Assembly (NCBI GenBank): GCA_914767715.1
Contig: OU612065.1
Location: forward strand, 1,800,001-1,864,000
DNA length: 64,000 nt
Origin: Membranipora membranacea
Taxonomy: Eukaryota > Bryozoa > Gymnolaemata > Cheilostomatida > Membraniporidae
Direction: 5' to 3'
Numbering within the stretch: position 1 is the first letter of the stretch; each line of letters starts with the position of its first letter. A model generated the notes under the pieces. The model saw only the letters and a list, made by a program, of their open reading frames with translations, was not told where the DNA came from and searched no databases. Of the stretch, positions 54,201 through 64,000 are shown piece after piece. The position numbers were made by a program, and so were the translations under genes.

Positions 54201-57200
54201 AGAGATACTCTGGATAAACAGCATATCAGTACATTGGCTATGTCAGCGGGGCACAGGCGGTCCGTCGACACGGACAGTGTTTTCAGCGGCATCGTCTGTA
54301 ATCAGGATATTTATGGGGCATTATGGACAGCCACATCTGGGCAACAAAATCATTTTCTTCAGAAACACACCTCCGGTAGAGGAAGTTTGCCTCGTGGTAC
54401 GTTCCTCAGTTTACATGTGATATTGTGATTGGTTTTAAATTGAATATTTTACTACATGCCGAATAACATCATTGAATAAACGAGCTGATATCATTCATAC
54501 CAAGTTTGTAGTCATGACTTCTAGCTCCATTCGCTGTCTAATCTCTCATCATCATCTTCTTTTAGCACCTTAGACTGCTTCTTACGATATCAAAAGTTTG
54601 GTTTTGCCGACCTCAAAAGTCTTAATTTGTAGCTGTGAAAGCTAAGAATCAAACCTGTGCTAGGGCCTTTTGTGTCTGGGCCTTTTGTGTCTGACATTAC
54701 GGAGGGATGGTTGGTTGGTTTATTTTGTCACAAACATTAGGTATGCTGCGAGATTGAGTGTTTATATTGTTACATGAGTAGGGAATACCAAAAAGAAACA
54801 TATACAAAATGAGTAAAGTAAAGTCTGACTTCTAGTGGATTAAAAAATATCTTGTAATATCAAAATCAAGTGTCTGGGATGGGACGGAGGACGTGGGTCA
54901 ACCGAAGGCCATTTTTCAAACCACAGTAGTTACATAAATAAGATGGTTTTGCTTATATTCAGGCTCCGATCCAGATTTGACATCTGCTATTGGTGATAAG
55001 GAGGTAGCTGCCAAGGCCGTAGCGTTCGTTGTGAACAGTACACGCAAAGGAATCGTACCTCTCTGTGCTGACGTAGCTAACCTGCTCCGAAACAAGCGCA
55101 GGTAAGAATCTTACTCAGTATTGTTGTTTTGACTGATGACAACACATTGAGCATATACAGGAAAGTCTGAAGCCATTCAACTTCAATGTCTGGGAGGTAC
55201 AGTGTGACAGTAATGCTTCACTGATATTTGTGCTTATTTATGACATAATGGTCAGAATTTTTTTTTAATAAGAAGGCACTGAATGGAATTCTTGCAATAG
55301 GACTATAATTTGGTAGAAATTTAATTCGAACTATTTTCTATGAGATCATGGATTATAATGATGTCAGATTGATCCATTTAATACTGTAGCCTCATCTGCC
55401 GTTGTTCGATGGGTTTCAAATATTGCCTGGGGACTGTTCTTAGACGAAATTTGACTTCCATTATTTATTGAAATTTTGATGTTGTTTGAGTTTTGACTTG
55501 AGCGTCATCTGTTTGGGGTGTGGGTCTATCAGACAGACATAAAAGTCTGGGACATTGTGGTGTAGTCATCGTACATTATCAAGTATAAAGACATTGTAAA
55601 GCTATGTAAAGAGATAAAAGTGCAGATATTTTTTATCTTATAAATTTCATGGATGAGCATTGTACTTTCAAATTCTTCTGTTATCTCAAATAACGCACTG
55701 CGGGAGGCCTTCCATATCAGAACTAAAGCCTAGATACCGGTAAGGTAGTTGGGCCTGCTGTACCAAATCTGCTAAAACGAGAGGAAGAATACACTCACTC
55801 ATTCATCTATTTTTATCATTAACTTCAGCAAAATTGAGTAATCAGGGTGGTACAATATTCCAACATATTTGATCTGTTACATAGTACCTATTTATGGTTA
55901 AACCCTGATATTCAACGGATCAACCATGATATGATGATAAATCAGGACATGGTACTCGTTTAAGCTGTAGGCAGCGGAACCTATGATTAACTTAATTTTG
56001 ATACCCTGTGTCAGATTGGTTTGCAATAAATAAATTACAGCTTTGCAAATGCAGGTCAAGTTAAGCTATCAAATTTTATCGTGTATCTTTAACTACCAAC
56101 AAAATTGTCCACATAAATAATAGCTCTGCTCCACCAGATTTAAACAGATAACTTCCTTGCGTTCTTATGTATGTTAAGCAGCGACTTGGCGCTTGTGACT
56201 AGACCAATAATACTCAGCTTGAGTTTTGTGGCGCTACTCTGTGTAACATTTTACACTAAATCTCACAATATCACCAATATTTGATGTACCGACCGAGTCC
56301 AATATCCGATTCAAACCTCAATGTGGATGTCGGTTGTCAGAAGCGAATATATCATTGAAGCACCGTGTTCTATTCGCATGAAAAACTAGTCTGTCACAGT
56401 ATGTTTTGTTGATTTGTGTAGTTTGGAAGACAAAATCACCCAGCTGACTAAAGAGAATGAGGCTCTGAGGCAGATATCAGATGAGAGACTAAGTCTAACG
56501 GGCAGCACAGTCACACATAATACACAACCTTCTCAGGACCAAGATACTACTACCCACCATAGCCCACCACATAACATTGATTGCTCTGTAAGTAAGCTCT
56601 GTCTGTCTGTCCGTCCAGTTCCACATATCTCAGCGTAGTTTGTTATTCTAGTTCCTGACCTCAGTATCATGACTTTGTTTGCCTTCTTTCATCGAATTAA
56701 AATCATGCTGTCCAAATTTGGTGAGAGTGGGTGTTATGTAACCTTGTTCAAGTTATGTATCAACGCTTAACGCCAATTTTTACAAATTACCACATAAATA
56801 GGAGGCTGCTTCCAGCTGCAAGCAATGACACCCCCTGAAGCACGCTAACGACACTTTTAATAACTTAAAGACATGCTCTTGAGACAAAATTATTACTCAT
56901 CAGGAGAATTTGAAGCCTTGCTGGGAGAGTCTGAAAGTATAAAAACTGTGGTGTAAGGATATCTTAAGTAGATCTCGCTGATGGCTGTGATCTGCCCACC
57001 AAACTGAATTAGACAGATAGAGATCTAAATTAGCCTGCTACGGGGGCAGCTTGAGTACTTCAAGCCTCTCCACCATTCCATCAGTTTTCCTCATGTTGTC
57101 TGCTCAAATTCACCTCCCCGTGTCAGCTGCCTCCAACTCATAGTTAGCACACCATTTTATTCAGCTTTTGTAGTGGAGGACTGCCCATCATTGACCAACA

Positions 57201-60200
57201 CTATAATTCCAGGAGTAAACCTTTTAGTACACTCTACCAGCTGATAACCCGGTCTTAGTCTTCTGCTCAGGATGTACTGACTTTCTGTAGAAGGAGAGGC
57301 CAGAATCACTGGTGCCATTCAGCTCACAATAGTTCTTCACTCTTTTGTTTACAGCAACAATGTAGTAGTTGTGTGTCCAGTTCTCATAGTAACTCTCATC
57401 ACAGCGCCGCCGCCGAGTCTGCTGTCATACATGATGTCTGTCACAAGACTAGTTCTGAGCAGACTGAGGAGGCAAACAACATATCTGAAGGGGCGGATAA
57501 AGGAGAAAGCTCGCCCCCTGATACAACCGCTCACTCTGAGAATTCAAAAGAACATTCACCACCTCAGCACAGTTTTGTGCCAGTAGCCCCAGCTGGCTCG
57601 GCGTCACCCAGAGCTGACAATGAAGTCATTATACACCCAATACCTAGCGAGGACCTGCCTTCCTCAGCTAAACCAAATAGTGTCATATTGGCAGAGGTGC
57701 ACATAACTCATCAAACATCAGAAGAGTCAACAAAGAAACCAAGAAGAGGCAGAGAGAGGCGCACTCCGAGCCTGTCGAGCAGTGAGCACGGCTCTAACAG
57801 GTAAACTGCACTCTTTTGTATGAAAATGGTTCTGAATGTACTCTGATAAGATAGCTTGTATTTGGTGGCAATGGAATTATACTGGTTTACAACATACGTT
57901 TTATATAGGGATAGAGTGCCCTTTGGTTTTTTATGGTTAATACTCTCAACTAAAAAATCACATTCACATCATTCATTACTTTCTATATTATGATGATGGA
58001 TCTGTGAAGTTTATATCATATCTAAGATAAGAATTGACCTCACATCTGATAAAGACACCAGGCCTACCCTTCATCATTCTGTGAAGTACAAGTGAATGAT
58101 GAAAACGGTCATTAGGCTGGCTATATATCCTGTATATGCATGTCGTAAATTTGGCTCTGAGCTGCTGATTGATTTGTGCAAGCTGTTGACAGTTTTCCCT
58201 TCAACGACCACCCAAGATTTTTATTCTCATATTCCATGAATATCATTGGATTCAATTTCACCCATTTATGCTATATCTGATACATTTGCTTATTTCAGGT
58301 CTCTGGAACTAAATGCTAATGCGGAAGGATTGCAATCAGTGTTATCTGAACAGCTTGGCAAAAGTGAGTTTTGGATTATGTGGTCTAATCCTCAAAATAC
58401 TTCATCTACAAGCATATTAAACAGGTCCTTGATCATAGACTAAGTGTAACAACCTAAGATGGTAATTTACATGTGGTTATAGCAGATGAGTTTGCTAGGC
58501 TCTCCAGTGTTGGCTGTGACCATGGATACTACACTTCCTGTCATTCCCTATCTTAGTGTAGTGCAGTTTGTCTGCTCCCCTATCATGATCTTCCAGACAT
58601 GGAATATGGAGATTTCCCCGTCAAATGATAAATTCAGAGAAACCTCAGCGTACATTATTGTCATTATCATTGAATAAAATATTTTTACAGCAGTACGGGC
58701 TAACCAGAAACTCAGCGAAGAATTGAATGCTGCGAGAGCTACCATCGAGAAACTTCAATGTGAAGTGCGTGATTATGTAAGTTAATTAAAGAGAATAAAT
58801 AAGAAAAAGGTTGTGATGGCTGACGCTGACCAGTTACCCTCCAAAAAGTTGTGTTTATTATATTTGTTTAGCCCGCTGATTACTTTTGATCGATCATCGC
58901 TCACCATGCTCACCTTTTTATATTGAAACACAGGCCTTATATATAGTGCGATAAATGTTTTATGTATAAGAGCAGATAGAATTTGTAGTTTTAGCTGAGG
59001 CGATGCATTACAGCAGAGCAGCTCTCTCCTCTGTTTTGTACTGTTGTCATACTGACTGATCTGTGCCCTTGTTTTTGATAATTGATTAAACATTGCAAGC
59101 TTGATGAGTTTCACATATGGAGCTGACGTTAACATTCCCTAAAATCTACTGCGTAGCGAGTAATGTTTTTTCAACCCGTAAATGGATGCCATTATGATCA
59201 GTAAATTGCGATATCATGATATTTTCAGGGAATCTAATTTTATTGTGCCAATTCAGCCTGACATCAATTTAACTTCTGGTGAATCAATTCACACTCTTTA
59301 ACAGTTTGAAAATATTTATTACCATTTTGCCAATGCTAGAAAGCTTCAGGCAGGTGTTGTTATTATTGGAACACACTAAAATAAATACTGACAGGCCCAA
59401 GTTGCTCTAATCATACCATAATCTGCAACAAGTTGAGATGTACTTGTTTCACACTCTGTGACAAAGGTCTGGTGTGGCCTATAAATAAGAGCAGCCAATG
59501 ATTGAGAGCTGAGTTCTGTGAATTCAGTGATAGTTTGTTAATGTGGCCAGTTTGTGGTCTGTTATGTGGTTCTGTGGGCTGTTTGCTCTAGATTCCAGAT
59601 TCTGCACTGAAAGAGAGGGAATTGCTTACCTTCTTTTTAATGTTTGTTTAGACATAGATCGTATGAGACATGTTTATGTGTGATGATTTTTTGCGCTGTT
59701 TATCTGCAATTTGCGGTTCTGCAAAAAAATAGTGTCCGCTGTAACTGTAGCTTCTATTATAACTAGATGTGGTGTGTCAGGCTGATGAGACGCTCACTAG
59801 CTCTGACCTCAGTCTCAAGTCACCCTCCAAACTATATTTATCATTAACAATCTGATGTTGTGATGTATTTTAATTGTGTTTTGTATTGCAGAGAGCATTG
59901 TACAAGAATAACAATCAGGACAGTTGTGGTGACAGGACATCACTGGTGTGGCACTCAGCCCCCCAGAGGCAGCACTCCGCCCCTGATATCTTACCCCCTC
60001 ACTCCTCCTTCCATCACACGTCGTCATCAACCTCAAACAGGTATGCAACAAAAAGTTTCATCTCTCTATAGGCTCTATAATATTGTTATTCGGTCTACAG
60101 TGAGCCCAAATGTCCAGCAGTAAAATTTGAGCCCAACAGTCTCAAGCCCAGATAAAGATGTCTCTTATGAATGGTTATGTTTCTGACTTAGCCTGTTTTC

Positions 60201-62668
60201 GATACTTGCCGATTTTTAAAGAATGATTGACTTACGAATAGATAGTAAGAGGTGTAGAACATTGTCATAACAAGTCTTGATGAAATATTCTTTGAACATT
60301 TACGCTAATAATACTGTGTAGAGATCATCATTCAAGGTCTGTGGTAATACTACTTGTAAGGTTTGCTAATACTAGTATTAAGATTAAGTACCTGTTTACC
60401 ATTGCAGCCTGGTATGTTTGTATGTTGTATGGGGTTTTACATTTGACGTTTCACATTGTAGGGATCTCCCTGCGCGTGCTGCTATTCTTCCCTCATGCCA
60501 AATGTGCGCTGAAGTACAAGCCTCATCAATAAATGGTGCAATGTCGTCGAGATTGTTTAAACATGATTCACTCACACTTTTCACCAGGTATTATATCATT
60601 TACGGAATCTTATATTGTATAATTCTGTGATATATGTCTCTGCTCGCTCACAGACTGTCACATGTTTATGGCTTTCGCTGTAATGTTAATCATGTCAAGA
60701 AGATCAAAGGTCTCTGAACCATATCTTTCACTCTGGAAATTGAAAATTTTTCAACACTCAACAAGATAAACATGATCAACATCACGCTCCTTTTTTATTC
60801 AGTGAGAATACTTTGGTGAATCTTGAAGACAGTGTATTGACTAGTAACAACCAGTGTGGTACTGTGCGATATATTGGACACATAGATGGATTTGCTCCAA
60901 CCTGCCTCTTTGTAGGCTTACAACTTTCTGAAAAAGGTTTGTGTACTGCTTCTTAATTATAATTAATTACAATAAAACATACATAATGAATAATATAGAA
61001 TATATTGAGGTAATATGTGTTATTTTCTTTTTTTATTACTTGTCTTGTTTATATGCTATATAGTGAACACTGCGTGGTAGGGTCGGGTAGCAGTTAACAC
61101 AATAATTATTCCACAGAGTATTTTTCCGCTTCATCCCCCACTCTGATTATATATATCACTTTAAGATATGATTTTGATAAACAAATTTTTTAGTTGCTGG
61201 TGGACTGGATGGAACATACAATGGAAAGAAATATTTCAGTTGTCCAAAAGGAAGAGGGATATTTGTTCAAGCTCAAGATGTAGTCAACATTATTACAAAA
61301 AAGGTAAGTCGGTATACAAGGCGTTCAGCGAATAAATCACATCCTGTATCAAATAACTGCCCACCATAACACCATGCAAAAGTAAAGGAGGACCAACAAT
61401 GCGCTCTCGCTCTGTGTTGTGCCTTGTTTCTTAGTGTGTGAGAGTCATTGGCTCACATGCACCTGAATGTAGAGTGACATGACAGTAACGCAAGAGATCA
61501 ATGAGATAACATGGAGCTCAAGCGCTTTCCAACTTTGTCCAAGTGGTGTTTAGGGAGAATATTGTTTGGATATATCTAGCTCGAATACAAGCCCTGCCAC
61601 TGAAAGCACTGTCATTACACCTAAGCGGATCGCACAATCATTTCAATAACTTACTTGCTTTAGGCTAATGTCAGATTTCTTGAACGGAGGTATTATATCT
61701 CCATTATCCGAATGGTTTCATTACTTATTTTGCAGCAAGCGGCAGTTTTAAATAAGAGTAAGAAATCGGCTTTGAGTGCTAATATAGAAGAGTCGGCCGC
61801 CTCCTCCTCAAGTAGTGGAAGCGCTGCAGGGTTAGTCAGCAAACTCAGGAAGGCTGTCAACCTACGGCATACTAACAGCCATAAAAGAATATCTTTACCC
61901 ACAAGCCCAACCAGCCCGCTTGGCCCATCAAGCACACAATCAAGCAGTTCTAGTGCGGCCGCCATCGCTAGTAAAGAACCTAAACCATCATCATCTAACG
62001 CAGCAGTACAATCAAACGCAGAACCAAATAACCTAACCTCTTCTCTTAACAAAACTACAACACCAGGGGAAACATCTCATGCCCGCAATACCAGGTATGG
62101 ATCATGTTGTTAGTTCAAGCGCCTACAAGTGGGACATTGTGGCATTCTATTATTGATTGCAGAAAAGGGATAGGTCATGGAATACTACAAAATCCTACAA
62201 AGAGCCATTTCAACCCACAAACTATTGCATAGATAGAAAAGGGTTATCAATGCTGCTCTTGTATAGAAAACTTTATGACAAGGTTTATGTGGCTAAGTTA
62301 TGTTGATTGCCAGTGCCACTGCGATGGTTCAAGTCATAAAAAAGAGCCATCCTCTGTTAAAAAAAATTCAATTTGATCCAAATCACAAAATAAGCCGATA
62401 CCTGACCAGGTTTTAGACATGTATGTTAGTTAGGTCAGATATTTGTTAACCTTGTGCTTATCTGTGGAGTTCTCTCTTCACAAGGCTACCCATTCTGACA
62501 CTAATCACATACAAGGCAGGGTCGTTTAAAATGATAAATTGATAGTGTCCTTTCCCCAGAACTAGTGTCAACAGGCAGAACACCAGGCAGAACACCAGGT
62601 GGCACCTTCAAAAATTGGAGGCTACCAGGGCAGTGAGCAGCTCAATATACATTATGTTGTTTTTGTAA
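51228..62668 (+). CDS. CAP-Gly domain protein with coiled coil and Ser-rich regions
   Basis: Twelve exons join in phase: 51228-51354, 54963-55101, 56422-56587, 57355-57800, 58299-58363, 58691-58776, 59892-60040, 60462-60587, 60803-60936, 61194-61303, 61736-62094 and 62560-62668 (TAA), giving 671 residues from the ATG at 51228. A second in-frame ATG is at 51237, which could also be a splice acceptor. Short coiled-coil segments lie near residue 90 (LEDKITQLTKENEALRQ) and near 300 (ANQKLSEELNAARATIEKL). Residues about 453-515 are a CAP-Gly domain: CGTVRYIGHID, FVGLQLSEKVAGGLDGTYNG, KYFSCPKGRGIFV. The usual GKNDG motif is replaced by GGLDG. Such domains bind EB1-type or tubulin C termini, so a microtubule role is likely. 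The tail is Ser/Pro-rich. I cannot assign an orthologue; first and last exons are the least certain. AATAAA lies at 62988. Confidence 0.8.
51355..54962. other. Large first intron of the CAP-Gly gene
   Basis: I found no convincing exon here. A hairpin with AATGGTCATGG...CCATGACCATT arms sits near 54003-54034. An additional short exon cannot be excluded. Confidence 0.4.
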
Positions 62669-62987
62669 CACATATGTTCTATTTATGTCAGTGGGAGTTC
62701 AGCTACAGGATTACCCGAGGGATTTGTGTGAGATTTACCACACTAGTTGTCTTCATCTTGCCACTAAGTCTTCCTCTTTCATTCACGGACATCAGTAAAT
62801 CATTAGAATGGTTTATTAATGAGCTTCATAGCAAACAACCTGACAGAGAATTGGAGAATTACAACCTCTACGCTAAGACTTTCCATGGTGTTTAGCTCAC
62901 AGAAATCTCAGAGCATTCGGTGTGAGAGAAATCCCCACCGTTTACTACACCTGATATGGGTTCAGTAAAGCTAGGATGTAATATTCG

Positions 62988-62993
62988 AATAAA
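62988..62993 (+). promoter_or_regulatory. Candidate polyadenylation signal of the CAP-Gly gene
   Basis: AATAAA about 320 bp after the proposed stop; other AATAAA-like sites are also nearby. Confidence 0.4.
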
Positions 62994-63593
62994 CATTTTG
63001 TGGAAAATTTGTATTATTCCTGGTGATTATAGGCTATGTACATATAATATGTATATGTCTCCTCATTTATACATCAATTCATGCAGTTCTATTTTGCTAA
63101 TAATATAATTATTTATATGAAAAAAAAACTTTGTTTCATAAGATTCATGAAAACTAAATTTTAATCATTTTGGTGCCTTTGTCCCATGGGGTACTGGCTG
63201 AAGTAGAGAGTATGTTGTAAGTCAGCCTTGTGCTTGCGAAGAAGATTGGCAGTACCCATGTTTCTAGATTATTATTTTTTACATGTTTGTTAAAGCTAAC
63301 ATATGACAAAAGGGTTATCCCCTTGCTGACAGATTGATGTGCAGATTTTGTTATCATAAGTCAAACCACGCATAATTTCTTTTTAAGAGTCGCAGATTCT
63401 ATTAACAATTATTTTTAGTTATATGTTTGTAATAAAACTTGTCATTTTGTAACAATACAGACTAAAAGCGTAGTCTATTTTCATTGGCCGGCTGAGATAC
63501 AGGTGAAATGACACTAGTAGATTGATCTGTACGAAGTGTATTGACAAATCATAGCTTGATAGAAAAGACATAAATAGCATTGACGTGATCACT

Positions 63594-64000
63594 TCATTTT
63601 TTGAGACCGGCAGTATTGAATTTGAAGAATATAATGTCACCATCAAGGACTACATACTCCCTTCCTTTCTGCAGGTATTTACCTGCCGCCTGTAAGAAAA
63701 TTGTGGAATAATATAATTTCAATGAACTGTGATCTTCAAACTAAGGTAATTGTCAGTGACACTTGAAAAGGGATAATATTGAAACGACCGCCAAGAATAT
63801 TGTACTTGAGGCCACAACCGCCTAGGACTTTGCCAGCGTTTTGTACGAAGTATGGACAGCTGGGATAGCACATAAAATATTAATGTACAAACCTTGGCAC
63901 CGTTCTCTGACCCATGCTCCTTGAAATCTTCAAACTTCATCACCTCAGCCATGATAAAACCTTTCTCAAAGTCTGTATGGATTCTACCAGCAGCTTGGGG
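63594..64000 (-). CDS. OLA1: OLA1 (Obg-like ATPase 1), C-terminal exons, runs off the right edge
   Basis: Two minus-strand exons are in phase: 64000-63893 (open at the window edge) and 63689-63594 (stop TGA). The reading is [36 protein letters not shown] and, after the intron, [20 protein letters not shown] then FFKFN. This is the TGS-domain end of OLA1/YchF, among the most conserved strings in the family. OLA1 is a cytosolic P-loop ATPase of the Obg/YchF group that associates with ribosomes and stress regulation. The nucleotide-binding domain lies beyond the window. The gene is tail to tail with the CAP-Gly gene, with about 925 bp between stops. Confidence 0.97.

Noticed and set aside
61693-62052. 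Minus-strand ORF over the Ser-rich CAP-Gly exon
   Set aside because: It is the complement of a Ser/Ala-rich exon that fits the plus-strand phase on both sides.

Overview
This is animal nuclear DNA: spliced genes with GT..AG introns, no operons, moderate AT richness, and many dispersed repeats. Four conserved animal genes are recognisable: the C-terminal exons of PDCD7 (U11/U12-59K), DCAF12, an Sp1-4 type zinc-finger factor, and the C-terminal end of OLA1. A fifth host gene encodes a CAP-Gly protein that I cannot name. Introns are fairly short and the genome looks like that of an invertebrate, possibly an early-branching one such as a sponge, but the sequence alone does not fix the phylum. All exon boundaries were read by eye from splice signals, reading phase and protein resemblance recalled from memory; no alignment was run.

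Layout. 1-0.6 kb: two direct copies of a tRNA-derived SINE. 0.94-2.4 kb (+): PDCD7, tail to tail with DCAF12 (8.2-2.9 kb, -), which carries a 674-bp foldback element in an intron. 9.26-20.46 kb: an 11.2-kb transposon (element 1), bounded by inverted ends and near-perfect 9-bp target duplications and filled with retroelement debris (Ty3/gypsy pol, two or three LINE relics, a degenerate satellite-like block). 20.5-24.1 kb: gene-poor. 24.1-28.2 kb (+): Sp factor in eight coding exons. 30.83-51.12 kb: a 20.3-kb transposon (element 2) with the same two end types as element 1 and a perfect 9-bp target duplication. 51.2-62.7 kb (+): the CAP-Gly gene, tail to tail with OLA1 (-), which runs off the right edge.

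The most striking item is element 2. It is a very large Mutator-like (MULE) element. Its minus-strand, 14-exon gene encodes, in order, a PHD finger, an OTU-like cysteine-protease domain, a low-complexity linker with a duplicated exon, a FLYWCH zinc finger, and a MULE transposase with its D, D and E residues. The same element holds a second set of in-phase minus-strand exons and several plus-strand exons, one of which is in phase with the CAP-Gly gene just outside the element. Elements 1 and 2 share two distinguishable end types (A, 80 bp; B, 75 bp), each built from repeats of a TCTATGTTCCG-like motif. This points to one family in which element 1 is a non-autonomous partner of element 2.
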